Source: Chrysopilus asiliformis
Lineage: Eukaryota > Arthropoda > Insecta > Diptera > Rhagionidae
NCBI GenBank assembly: GCA_964034945.1
Contig: OZ035961.1
Location: 64,524,244-64,588,243, forward strand
Length of the DNA: 64,000 nucleotides
Reading direction: 5' to 3'
Shown piece after piece: positions 10,319-21,127 of this stretch. The notes under the pieces are model-generated. The model worked only from the letters and a program-made list of their open reading frames with translations. It was not told the origin of the DNA and ran no database searches. The translations under genes and the position numbers were made by a program. The first letter of the stretch is position 1, and every line of letters starts with the position of its first letter.

Positions 10319-11024
10319 TAGTTCAACCACAATTGGGGCGGCAAGCGGCAGCGGCAGCGGCGGGCGGCATTTTTTTTGCACTTACGTAGCGCAACTAGAG
10401 CTGCTACAATACAGCGGCAACGGCAGCGCACTTTTTCCGTCGCCGCCGAGTTTGAATTATGGTTCAACCACAATTGGGGCGGCAAGCGGCAGCGGCGGGC
10501 GGCATTTTTTTTGCACTTACGTAGCGCAACTAGAGCTGCTACAATACAGCGGCAACGGCAGCGCACTTTTTCCGTCGCCGCCGAGTTTGAAACAAAGTCA
10601 AACTTGCCGCCGCCGCCCAAAATGTTTTATGAAAACCACCACATTCGGCGCCACATTCTATGACGATTTTTCTTCGTTGTTTTGTGACAACCACCACATT
10701 CGGCGCCACATTCTATGCAGATTTTTGACGTTTTGATTTCACAAGATGCCGACAACGGAGGAGAAATTAATCGAATTCGTAAAAGGAAATCCAGTGCTCT
10801 ACGATTTGGCCCATCCTTAATATAAGGATATAAAATCAAGGAAAATAAATGGAGCAAAGTAGCGGACGAATTAAATAAGTTTTGATGTTTCAATTTTGAC
10901 AGAGGCATGCCGCTATCATGGTGCCGCTGCCGCTATCATTGTAGCTGGCTCGGCGGTATGTGTGGCGGCACCATGCCGCCCGCCGTCGCCGCTGCCGCTT
11001 GCCGCCTTCATTGTGGTTGACCTA
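10319..11024. mobile_element. GC-rich TIR element carrying a MADF gene start
   Basis: Ends TAGTTCAACCACAATTGGGG and the complement of TAGGTCAACCACAATGAAGG are followed by ggcggcaagcggcagcgg on both sides, forming a ~35-bp inverted repeat. TTAA borders each end. The left part is a ~135-bp tandem duplication (10322-10462 and 10463-10592). The right part holds a truncated copy of the MADF gene's promoter and first exon. A non-autonomous PIF/Harbinger element that kept the start of its partner gene fits best, with a TTA or TTAA target. piggyBac cannot be excluded on the target alone. Confidence 0.6.
10746..10880 (+). pseudogene. Broken duplicate of MADF exon 1
   Basis: The reading MPTTEEKLIEFVKGNPVLYD matches the N-terminus of the gene at 11181, then hits a stop at LAHP-stop and loses frame. 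The preceding ~150 bp (ccgccgccgcccaaaatgtt ... attcggcgccacattctatg) duplicate the 5' region of the intact copy. It is a relic inside the 10319-11024 element. Confidence 0.75.
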
Positions 11025-11180
11025 TTAAAGTCAAACTTGCCGCCGCCGCCCAAAATGTTTTCTGAAAACCACCACATTCGGCGCCACATTCTATGACGAT
11101 TTTTCTTCGTTGTTTAGTGACAACCACCACATGCGGCGCCACATTCTATGTCGATTTTTTTGACGTTTTGATTTCGCAAG

Positions 11181-11984
11181 ATGCCGACAACGGAAGAAAA
11201 ACTAATCGAATTCGTAAAAGAAAATCCCATGATCTACGATTTGGCTCATCCTCAATATAAAAGGATGGACATAAAGGAAAACAAATGGGTCCAAGTAGCT
11301 GACGAATTGAATATCTCTGGTAAGAAACAGTTTTTTACAACCATTCTGAATACCAATTTATAATTATGGTTAGTTTCAGAGTCCAAAAAAAAGTGGAAAA
11401 ACTTGAGGGATAGATTCTTAAAAGTAAAAAAAAGATGCTAGACACACCGTCCGGAACTGGAGCTACTTTTTCAACGAACTGGCCGTATTATGAGTCGCTG
11501 TCTTTTCTAAATACATGCAAAACTCAAAGAAAGTAAGATAAGAAAAATTTATGTTTCACAAATTCTATCATTTAAGTTTTTCAGGACCGTAGGCAACATC
11601 AGTCCTACACTATTTTCGGAGGACGAACTTTCTAATATGTCATTCGAACTTGACGATACATCTCTCGATTCTTCAATTCAACATGCCTCAATTGATCACG
11701 AATTTGTTCGTCCGGCTAGTGCTATGAGTACAAAAGCGTCGAAAGCCGAAATTACCAGCAAATTTAAAGATTTGCTGGAAAACGCTCAAAGTGCAATACA
11801 AACCTTACATGAAACTAGCAAATCATCAACTAGCTTGTTGTTTGAATCTCTTGCATTAAAAATTGACAATGCAAATTTAGATATTAAAATAAGAAATGAA
11901 TTAGAGCTGGATGTACTGAAGTTGGTTAACGATACAATTTCAAGAAGCACTTCATACGGCTCATTTAGATATTTAAAAAAATAA
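11181..11984 (+). pseudogene. MADF-domain protein, Harbinger partner-type, with two introns
   Basis: Exon 1 (11181-11319) gives EEKLIEFVKENPMIYDLAHP and KENKWVQVADELN, the first half of a MADF DNA-binding domain. A 60-bp intron (GT at 11320, AG at 11379) leads to KKKWKNLRDRFLKVKK. An A-run then needs a frame change to reach TNWPYYESLSFLN, so the copy is probably inactive. A second intron (11533-11584) leads to exon 3, which continues to 11984 with a helical C-terminus (KFKDLLENAQSAIQTLHETS). MADF proteins accompany some PIF/Harbinger transposases. A free-standing host MADF gene is less likely given the repeats around it. Confidence 0.65.
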
Positions 11985-12237
11985 AAAAAAAAATTTAAAA
12001 AAAAGCTTTTATTAAAAAAGAATGCACTAAAAAGAAAAAAATAATTTTCTGGACGCTGTGTATCACAAATATAAAAGCTTTTTAAAAGCGAGATAAAATT
12101 TTATTTTATTGATTTATGCTTTATCTCGCTTTTTAAAAGCTTTTATATTTGTGATACACAGCGTCCAGAAAATTATTTTTTTCTTTTTAGTGCCTTCTTT
12201 TTTAATAAAAGCTTTTTTTTAATTTTTTTTTTTATTT
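11970..12237. repeat. Long palindrome, copy B
   Basis: Both arms carry gcgtccagaaaattattttt and aaaagcgagataaa and pair almost completely around a short loop near 12095-12120. The sequence matches the palindrome at 4146-4432. Confidence 0.85.
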
Positions 12238-12284
12238 TGTTCTTTTTAGTCTTCGAATATATATACTTACATTTGAGATGTCCT

Positions 12285-13625
12285 TACAGGCTTTTTAACT
12301 TGAGAATCGTATTCAGCGACCCCAAAAACCCCCAGAATAGATTTTTTTCCGGAAAATTTGGAGAAAGGGATAATCACGTTATCCTTACAGGACCTTCCGT
12401 TATCCTTACAGACTTTTTAATGGCAGATTCGGATTTAGCGACCTCAAAAACCCCCAGAATAGATTTTTTTCCGGAAAATTTGGAGAAAAGGATAATCATG
12501 TTATCCTTACAGGACCTTCCGTTATCCTTACAGACTTTTTAATGACAGATTCGGATTCAGCGACCTCAAAAACCCCCAGAATAGATTTTTTCCGGAAAAT
12601 TTGGAGAAAAGGATAATCACGTTATCCTTACAGGACCTTCCGTTATCCTTACTGACTTTTTAATGACAGATTCGGATTCAGCGACCCCAAAAACCCCCAG
12701 AATAGATTTTTTTTCCGGAAAATTTGGAGAAAAGAATAATCACGTTATCCTTACAGGACCTTCCGTTATCCTTACTGACTTTTTAATGACAGATTCGGAT
12801 TCAGCGACCCCAAAAACCCCCAGAATAGATTTTTTTCCGGAAAATTTGGAGAAAAGGATAATCACGTTATCCTTACAGGACCTTCCGTTATCCTTACTGA
12901 CTTTTTAATGACAGATTCGGATTCAGCGACCCCAAAAACCCCCAGAATAGATTTTTTTCCGGAAAATTTAAAGAAAAGGATAATCACGTTATCCTTACAG
13001 GACCTTCCGTTATCCTTACTGACTTTTTAATGACAGATTCGGATTCAGCGACCCCAAAAACCCCCAGAATAGATTTTTTTCCGGAAAATTTGGAGAAAAG
13101 GATAATCACGTTATCCTTACAGGACCTTCCGTTATCCTTACTGCTTTTTAATGACAGATTGGGATTCAGCGACCCCAAAAACCCCGAGAATAGATTTTTT
13201 CCGGAAAATTTGGAGAAAAGGATAATCACGTTATCCTTACAGGACCTTCCGTTATCCTTACTGCTTTTTAATGACAGATTGGGATTCAGCGACCCCAAAA
13301 ACCCCCAGAATAGATTTTTTCCGGAAAATTTGGAGAAAAGGATAATCACGTTATCCTTACAGGACCTTCCATTATCCTTACTGACTTTTTAATGACAGAT
13401 TCGGATTCAGCGACCCCAAAAACCCCCAGAATAGATTTTTTCCGGAAAATTTGGAGAAAAGGATAATCACGTTATCCTTACAGGACCTTCCGTTATCCTT
13501 ACTGACTTTTTGATGACAGATTCGGATTCAGCGACCCCAAAAACCCCCAGAATAGATTTTTTTCCGGAAAATCTGGAGAAAAGGATAATCACGTTATCCT
13601 TACAGGACCTACCGTTATCCTTACA
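12285..13625 (-). repeat. ~121-bp tandem repeat array, eleven units
   Basis: The same unit as at 3356-4105, on the opposite strand. The junction ccttccgttatccttac recurs at about 12396, 12515, 12639, 12761, 12882, 13003, 13123, 13244, 13364, 13485 and 13604. Units at 13143 and 13263 share a distinctive variant (ctgctttttaatgacagattggg), which suggests local duplication of neighbouring units. Confidence 0.9.
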
Positions 13626-13787
13626 AGGACGAAGTAGTGAAAATATTGTATTGTCATCGGACTTATATAAGTGTGCAAAATTTCAAGTCAATCGGACAAG
13701 TGGAAGTGGATCAAAATTGGGTTGCAAGATTTGATCTGACAGACAGACAAACAGACAGACACGAAGGCAAGCTAAATAAAAGCTTTT

Positions 13788-15676
13788 AATAAAAAAGATA
13801 AAAGAGCATACAGCAATTCCGTCGCATATTTCATAAGTGAAATTTGAAATTTCCGTGATTTGCTTAACCCGACGCCACGTGGAGGGAAGCGCAACTTGTG
13901 GCGGCTGCCATTTTTTTTGGACATTCTTTTTTGGACATTTTTATACCCGTATGGTGAAACCAAAGGGTATACTAACTTTGCCTTACCGTTTGTAACGCTA
14001 AGATCCCGTCATCACACACAAAAATGAATTACACCAGTGTGTTTAGAATGATAAAAATAATTAATTTCTGCATGTCCGTCCGTCTGTCCGTCTGTCTGTC
14101 TGTCCGTCCGTCTGTGGCGCGGATTGCGGGCGCACGGATTGAGCTAGAGACTTGAAATTTTGCGCAGATTCGTTTTTCGTAAAATGTGAGGCTAAGTTCG
14201 TTAATGGGCAAAAATGGATCATTAGGGGGATACCCCCCCATACGAACGAAAACGTTTTTTGCGAATAACTCAAAAATGGTGCATCTTATCAAAAAAGTGC
14301 AAGAATAAAAGTTATTTAGGATATGATTCTACATAAATCTCCCATACATCAAAATCCGATTGGAATAAATGTAAAAAAATTTTATTGGAAAGTTTGACTT
14401 CGAAGTGGAATTTTGATACGAATATCACCATACGGGTCTCCAATGATTGCCAGATTGGCAATTATAGCTTTTGTTATGTTTGTTGTTGGGATTTCTTTTC
14501 TGATCTCCTTTCGATTTTATTGTGGTGAAAAGGAGAAAAGAGGAGGCGAAAGCTTGGCATCAAGCATCACTTGCAACATCCAGAATTGAAACATCACTCA
14601 ACATAAATTTTCTATTTTGTTAGTCGAGATTAGATTCTAAATATTGTAAAATCAGTTTCCTTTTTTTTGAGATTTTGAGGCAGCTAAAACTGGGCAAACG
14701 ACATAATATGGGAAGTATTGACTGGTGTTATTTTCCTATGAGCCAAATTTCTTACCGATTATTTGTATGAATTTTTAGCTACAGTTTCGATCGTCGACGT
14801 CTTGTGCACAGGATCATCGAAGGAGAAACAAACATAACCGTGAGTAATAAATTTAATTAATTTAATTTGAGAAAAAGTGCTGGCATAAAAGGAAAATTCT
14901 ACCTTCGTTAAATACATTGATAATTTCGTTTGTTCGCCTAAAAGTATGCAATAAAACAAAATTTTTTCGAAAAGCCTTTTTGCACTAGATGGGTGCGAAA
15001 ATAATTGTGATAATTTTTTTTGAAAGCTGCAAAGTTAAGATTTTAAGTCATTTATTTTATTGTGTTTAATTTTAAATCAAGATCGGTTTGGATATATTTG
15101 TAGAGCAGTTTGTAGTAGAATTGTATACAGCGAAAAGCACCTATGAATAAATTTTCAAGTTTTGTTAAAGTTTTAGAATGAGAAACTCGGTTTTTATTGA
15201 ATGTGTTTTGTTTGAGGATCGTTTCGTTTTCAGACTCACTGCAGAGAATATGATTGATCGTTGCTGCTATATTCATTTGTAAAAATTATGTTTTGATTCG
15301 CTTTGTGTGACATGGTGTGACATGACATTCGTTTCTTTGGCAAAATTCCTTTTCAATTAGTTTTCTTTTCGTATCCAACATTTTTCTTTTCTATCATTTT
15401 ATACCCGATTCGAACGATATGCATATGGACAACATCTACTGTTTCGTGAAAATTTGAAGATCCCCACGGCATGAAAAAAAGTTAACAAATCCTGAATAAT
15501 CCCGAGGCAAGAACCACCCCACCGGCGAGCGAAGGCCCGGCAAACAGCTATCATGCCATAGCCGAGGGATAAAGGGAATCCGGCTCCGGGGCTACCACAG
15601 CGTGCTGAGGTTAAGCATGTCCCGGAGTTGTTGTGCGCCCCCGATCCAAAAGAGTAGGGGGCTAGATGATTTAACA
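13788..15676 (+). repeat. Gypsy element 5' LTR (5' edge cut, DINE inside)
   Basis: This segment, minus the insertion at 13943-14478, matches 35530-36879 with only scattered differences. Without the insertion the two differ by ~3 bp in length. It ends in gatgatttaACA and is followed three bases later by a primer-binding site, which identifies it as a 5' LTR. Its own 5' edge was removed by the palindrome-array element, so the LTR start and the element's target duplication cannot be read. Promoter sites were not defined. Confidence 0.85.
13943..14478 (+). mobile_element. DINE-1-like element, complete reference copy
   Basis: This 536-bp insertion has its boundaries proved by the uninterrupted LTR at 35530-36879. 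It starts ATACCCGTATGGTGAAACC and shows inner inverted repeats CCCGTATGGTGA (13946-13957) and TCACCATACGGG (14425-14436), a (GTCY)n block at about 14073-14114, a hairpin ATTGCCAGATTGGCAAT (14446-14462) and the terminus GCTTTTGTTATG. This layout, and even the ATACCCGT...AAAGGGTATACTA start, is that of Drosophila INE-1/DINE-1, which are Helentron-derived and non-coding. It lies in a T run, and three extra Ts are the only added bases. Confidence 0.85.
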
Positions 15677-15679
15677 ACA

Positions 15680-15690
15680 TGGCGCCCAAC
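15680..15690 (+). other. Gypsy primer-binding site, lysine-tRNA type
   Basis: TGGCGCCCAAC follows the LTR end by three bases. It complements the 3' end of a lysine tRNA (GTTGGGCGCCA), the primer used by several retroelements. Confidence 0.8.
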
Positions 15691-16775
15691 GAATAAGCAT
15701 CCGTGAAACATATGCATAAGTTTTTTTTTCTGTGAGCGAAAATTTTTGAATTTGAAATAACGTCCTTTCTGATTTTTCTCTTCTCATTTTTTTTTGAAAT
15801 AGTCAGAAAATAGATACAAGTTGGCTGACCCGAACTAGTGTATGTTTAGCTTGTCGGTAGCAGTCACCTAAATTTATTTTCTAACAAAAATTCTGTTAAT
15901 TCTTGTTATTGCCGTCCCGACATAGGGTGACCCTTTGTACGCGTTGCGGTGGATAAAAGGATACAACATATGAAATGACTTAGGACTGTATGCAGTATCT
16001 TCGCAAAATATGAAGTCGGATAGTATTGCATAAAAATATTCCAAGTCGAAGTAAACGCGAGAATCAGCCATAAAAGTCTGTTGGATTATGTATGTCCGTG
16101 AACATTGCTTTAATGGTATGAAATTTTGCCCATCAAATTTAGTAATTTTATTTAGAATGTAGTTTTTCCAACATTTTTCGAACGTCTTGTAATATTAGCT
16201 AACAACTAAAGAAACGAATAAAAATCTAGAAGTGTTTGAAGGTCACATCTTTTTTTTTGCGATCTAAATTTGCCAGTCCCTAAAACCCAGTATGAGATTT
16301 TGTTTTGAGAAATTTTGAAATGATATTTGAGCATTTGAAGATTTTGTTCTTTCAAGTTTCCAAACGTTGTTTGAGAAAGAATTTTTAAAAAAAGTTATTA
16401 ATGGAATAATCAGCGTTGTAAGTTGACAATTTTAAAACTGTTGCGAAAATTTTGATAGGATTATTGAGAGTTAACTATTTTAAAGTGTGTCGATTTGATA
16501 TTTTTGTATGTTTATTTTAGGTTGGACATTGCTAGTTTGAGTCTTAGATAGATTTGTAGGATTAGGATAGTTAATTGTCCTTGTTTTAGGAAAATTTTTG
16601 TTAGTAAATTTTGATAGTTTTTACGTTACAATTTTGCTAGAATATTTTGGAAGTGTCGTGAGGATCGAAGTGGTCTTAAAGTTGAGATTGGGTAGGATCT
16701 TTTGATTGGGCAAGTCGAAAATTTAAGTTTGGATTAAGTCATGTTTACGTATCGAAAAAAATACATATAGTCAAT
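15691..16775 (+). other. Gypsy 5' leader
   Basis: About 1.1 kb of non-coding sequence lies between the primer site and gag, as usual for an untranslated leader with packaging signals. No open frame of note is seen. Confidence 0.6.
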
Positions 16776-18960
16776 ATGTCGGATAGAGGCGCCCCGTTCC
16801 AAAGAAGCGCGGATCTGGCCGAAGGCCAACAAGATCAAGTGTTCGGTTTATGGATGATAAAAATCCAGGTATGCCAGGTCAATTTGAAGATGGTTCGTGG
16901 GACGAGCCAGAGACAGAATATGAAGGTTTTGGTCCTCGACATAGTCTTATTCACAGTCCTGGAAATAAGTTGCCACAGGATAAACTAGATACATCAATTG
17001 CAGTCAATTTAGACCCGAATATTCGTGAAGAAGCGGCAGGGATAGATGACACTGCTGGAGCGATTGGAGGCGACGAGCAAAATCGACGTATAGAAGTCAA
17101 CACAGGCCCTAGTTTGTTAGAAAGACTCGACGATTTCCGACAGCAAGATGGGAACAATTCAAGGAGTCTAGATCTTGGCAGGGATACTCATTTCTTATCA
17201 ACTTTAGCAAACGATGAAGCCAAAGACTACATCCAAGAAGTAGTTTCAACATCGATGGGTGTAATAGGTGCTAAATTGATGAATGAGATGTCCGCGAATA
17301 TGGAGAAGATGATTGCTAAAGCCGTTCAAAACACCTTACGAGCACAAGCAGACAACAACGACCAGAGGAGTGAAGATTCGCCAAATGGAAAAACTAGTCA
17401 ATTTCGACCTAATAGTAACCCAAACAGAGGTCGAAATGAACCTAAGGTAACAGCCAATCTAAATTCAGCGAAGAACAAAAATAATGTTGAAAGTTTGCAA
17501 GAATTGCTTCGAGCTGCGAAAGAAGTCTCGAGGATCCCAAGTCAGTCTCAAAAATCTCAAGGGAATTTTGATCGAGCTTTACCGGATCGTCAAGGTCTTA
17601 GTCGAGCGCAAGGTAATAATTCGATTTCGTCTCCAGGTGGACAGACAGCGAATACTAGTTGGAGAAGCCAAGCGACAGCTGGTGATATTCGTTCAACAGT
17701 TGGTTCAGGTTCCAGTGAACCTGATATTGTGAAAAAAATTCGAACGTTGGAATATTTCCGAGACTTATCGTCGAGTAAATCCGGATTTGGAATCTCGTTG
17801 AATTAGAAGTGACCAAAACAGTGAAGCCAGAAATAGATTCTCGAATTCAGGAAGTGTTTCCCGAAATTATAGGTCTACCGAGCCAGGCTGTAAGCTGGAA
17901 AAATGGGGCTTCAAATTCGATGGGGTTTCGAAGGAACTTTTAGTCGAAGACTTTATATTCCGAGTGGAAAGATTGAAGGCTGCCTATGGGTATACTTCTT
18001 CTCAGATATACGCTAAATTTCATCTTTTAGAATCTGGCCAACCCGAAAAATGGTTGTGGAAATATTTGAGAGATAATCCGGATGGAAATTGGGCTGATAT
18101 GAAAGAGGCTTTGGTCAAGCGATTTAAGAAATTAGACACAGACTTGGACATCTTGCGTACGATGATCGACAGACAAGGACTTACGGAAACGTTTGACGAA
18201 TTTCTTAATCGCATGACTGAAGAATCCGATAAATTACGGGCACCTCTTCCGTTGGCCGAGTTCATCAATCTTATCAAAGGTAATGCCAGAGATCGTATCG
18301 GGCAACTCTTATTCGCTCAACCGATTTACAATATGGAGCAATTAAGAGAAGTGGGAAGAAGAGCCGAGCGATTTTTAAATAAACGAATTACACCTGTTAG
18401 CCGACCAACATATAATCAAGCTCCAAGAAATATCCATGAAATTGAAACGGAAAGCGCAACACCATCTTTCGACCTCGAGTAGAAGCAATTCAACTCCGTA
18501 AAAACCAATCACCAAGCGTCTGCTGGAATTGCGACGAAGAAGGACATGTTTTTAGAGATTGCCATTTAGCCACTAGGAACATATTTTGTTACCGATGTGG
18601 TAAGAAGGGGGTCAATTCCGTTTATAAAAGTCCTGATTGCGCTTCGGGAAACAATTTTGGGAGCGAGCGAAACTCAGGGGTAATTCGCTCCAAAGATCCA
18701 AACCCTCGACCATAGATAAATTCGATAAAAATTCTTCGCCAATAGTTACAGACATTTTGAAAAATCCAGATCCGAAAATTAGTATCCTGAAACCTAAAAA
18801 TACTTTACCTGTTCGCGTTGATAATCCGCCTGAAAATCCGAGAACTTTTAAATCGTTACACCAGCACAAAATTGAATATGAAGAAATTAGAGCTAGAATT
18901 TTTAATGACGAAAACTTCGATAATCCTATTATACTAAAGGCGCTTATTTCAAAATCGTTT
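16776..18960 (+). pseudogene. gag: Gypsy gag: matrix-like, capsid and zinc knuckle
   Basis: Gag is spread over three frames by two frameshifts. It starts MSDRGAPFQRSADLAEGQQD at 16776, shifts near 16845 into a 318-codon frame (16850-17806) with a low-complexity Gln/Asn/Ser-rich N-terminal region, and shifts again near 17790. The capsid follows (KWGFKFDGVSKELLVEDF, then QPEKWLWKYLRDN and WADMKEALVKRFKK). From about 18500 a nucleocapsid motif CWNCDEEGHVFRDC (CX2CX4HX4C) and a degenerate second knuckle CYRCGKKGV are visible. The frame runs on towards protease until it is cut near 18965-19015. Gag packages the RNA into particles; this copy cannot make it as one protein. Confidence 0.85.
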
Positions 18961-19029
18961 TTCTTAAATAAGTCGACCCCGCTCCCACTTCTCCCCGCAC
19001 CTACAAGCTTATTTTAAAAATAATAAAAA

Positions 19030-19110
19030 TTGCCACACATAGGATTCGAACCAGGGACCAATAGCTTGCACCCCAACAGACATAGCGATTGAGCCACTCA
19101 CAATTCTGGC
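19030..19110 (-). repeat. tRNA-like sequence with Pol III A and B boxes
   Basis: On the minus strand tGGCTCAATCGC (box A type) and GGTTCGAATCC (a perfect box B) lie about 32 bases apart and are followed by tttttatta, a possible Pol III stop. The ends gccagaa/gtgtggc pair only partly and the T-arm stem does not pair well. This is a tRNA-derived SINE head or a decayed tRNA gene rather than a working tRNA. Confidence 0.5.
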
Positions 19111-19161
19111 ATTAGTTGTTTAAATGTATTATAGGTGCAACAAATTAAGCAAACTTTGATC

Positions 19162-20466
19162 AAAATTATGAATTCAAAAATGTGTTTGACGTATTTATAA
19201 ATTCAAAAAAAAATTAGGTTTGACGGATAAATCAACAAAGTTTTTTAAACGTATTTTCGTCACCAAATTTTTGAGTGCCTGAATAGTGTAGCGTGGAAGT
19301 GATTAGCTCCGAGTAAATGTTTCTGTTGGTTCAACTCCTTATGTGAGATTTTTTTTTTTGTAAAATTTTTGATTTTATTGTTTAAATGTTATTCATATAT
19401 TATAATAACCTTATAGGTTTTAAGGCTTGTGTTCAAAATTTGAGAAGTACTCAACCGATTTGGACGAACTTTTTAAGGGCAGGCCAACTGCAACACGGGG
19501 AAAGCTATGGCCTAATTGCAGATTTTTCAGTCCCATGACATAGATTAGATATATATAGATGGGAAGTAAACCCAATTTCTCGTTTGCGTAATGAGTGCAA
19601 AGAGAGCCACTATGGGAACAAAAACTCGAATAAATATGATTTTTCTTTTTCTCCTTCACACTTAAATGCAGTTCATAAAAAAACATCTGACTTGTTGTTT
19701 TCTTGCGATGGCGCAGGGAGCAACAAAATAAAAAATATTTAGGAGAAAACAGAAAAAAATCACTTATAAAAGTGGTCTAACACATCTTGTTTAGTCATGA
19801 TTCTGTTAAATAAAAAATTATGAATTCAAAAATGTGTTTGACGTATTTATAAATTCAAAAAAAAATTAGGTTTGACGGATAAATCAACAAAGTTTTTTAA
19901 ACGTATTTTCGTCACCAAATTTTTGAGTGCCTGAATAGTGTAGCGTGGAAGTGATTAGCTCCGAGTAAATGTTTCTGTTGGTTCAACTCCTTATGTGAGA
20001 TTTTTTTTTTTGTAAAATTTTTGATTTTATTGTTTAAATGTTATTCATATATTATAATAACCTTATAGGTTTTAAGGCTTGTGTTCAAAATTTGAGAAGT
20101 ACTCAACCGATTTGGACGAACTTTTTAAGGGCAGGCCAACTGCAACACGGGGAAAGCTATGGCCTAATTGCAGATTTTTCAGTCCCATGACATAGATTAG
20201 ATATATATAGATGGGAAGTAAACCCAATTTCTCGTTTGCGTAATGAGTGCAAAGAGAGCCACTATGGGAACAAAAACTCGAATAAATATGATTTTTCTTT
20301 TTCTCCTTCACACTTAAATGCAGTTCATAAAAAAACATCTGACTTGTTGTTTTCTTGCGATGGCGCAGGGAGCAACAAAATAAAAAATATTTAGGAGAAA
20401 ACAGAAAAAAATCACTTATAAAAGTGGTCTAACACATCTTGTTTAGTCATGATTCTGTTAAATAAA
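19162..20466. repeat. Perfect 652-bp tandem duplication
   Basis: Two adjacent units (19162-19813 and 19814-20466) appear identical base for base, including 88-codon open frames on the minus strand with the same translation. The junction reads ttaaataaaaaattatgaattc. Nothing recognisable is encoded. Part of the unit (gatatatatagatggga) recurs inverted near 22253-22277. Identity implies a very recent duplication or an assembly artefact. Confidence 0.9.
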
Positions 20467-21127
20467 TGTTCAAATGAACAAAATTGAAGGGCTCCATTTC
20501 CCTACAATTGAATTTACATATATTTTTACGGAACACAAAAAATAAGAAAAACTGATTTTTAGCCGACCCTATTTCCAATATAACAATGCACAACATATAC
20601 ACTAAGAAGTTTCGGCCAGCGCCAATGTTTACATTTTGCTTCTGAAGTAAATGGAACAAGATTTCTCCACTTTAATTAATTAAAACTTTCCCAAAATGTC
20701 CGAACAATAATATTTAACACTGCTTAAAATATCTATTTCACAAAAAATATTGCATTTTGTGATTTGTCACTCGCACTCGATTTATTTGTTTATTTGAAAC
20801 TGACAGATTGGACTTCGTATTACCAGATCGCATAAATTAAAGACGAGAAAATTTTCAAATATTTGATGTTAACAAATTTGTCATATTTGGGATTCAATTT
20901 GTTAAATGTATAGTATTTGATCGCTTTAACTTTGATGTTTTTAATAATGTGGTTGTCCACCTTTAACAAAAACCATAATTTATTTTAGAGAAAAAATCTG
21001 GTTAAATTCAATAAATTGAACTGATTTTGCGAGATTCACTTCGGAAAATCGATGTTCTGTGCTCTGAATCGTCTTAACCCTTTCATACATACATTTTTCT
21101 ATGGAATTAATTTTCACGGTTTTTGGT
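20467..21127. other. Unassigned stretch
   Basis: No gene is recognised. The composition is AT-rich, and the 62-70-codon open frames lack family motifs. Confidence 0.3.

Larger units (their letters stand above)
11968..13790 (-). mobile_element. Palindrome-plus-121-bp-array element, copy B
   Basis: This is the inverted counterpart of 3217-4432: palindrome at 11970-12237, about eleven ~121-bp units, the unique leader with gtcatcggacttatataagt, the (GACA)n block and the terminal ataaaagctttta. It abuts the MADF gene on the left and cuts into the 5' LTR of the gypsy element on the right. The array is nearly twice as long as in copy A. Confidence 0.65.

Noticed and set aside
10315..10736. Open frames of 94-101 codons rich in Arg/Cys/Ala
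   Set aside because: They follow from the GC-rich tandem duplication and TIR of the 10319-11024 element. Both strands are open and there is no domain.
3356..13625. CRISPR-like direct repeats
   Set aside because: Repeats are 121 bp with no unique spacers of constant length, no Cas genes, and the sequence is eukaryotic.
14480..14490. TGTTGTTGGG taken as the gypsy LTR start
   Set aside because: Homology between the LTRs continues another ~150 bp upstream, so this TGTT is internal and only happens to lie at the DINE border.
15399..15689. 96-codon minus-strand frame, repeated as 117 codons at 36602-36955
   Set aside because: It lies antisense inside the gypsy LTR and occurs in both LTRs. No domain; explained by LTR sequence.
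19420..20338. Two identical 88-codon minus-strand frames
   Set aside because: Identity reflects the 652-bp DNA duplication. The peptide has no recognisable domain and the region is non-coding in composition.
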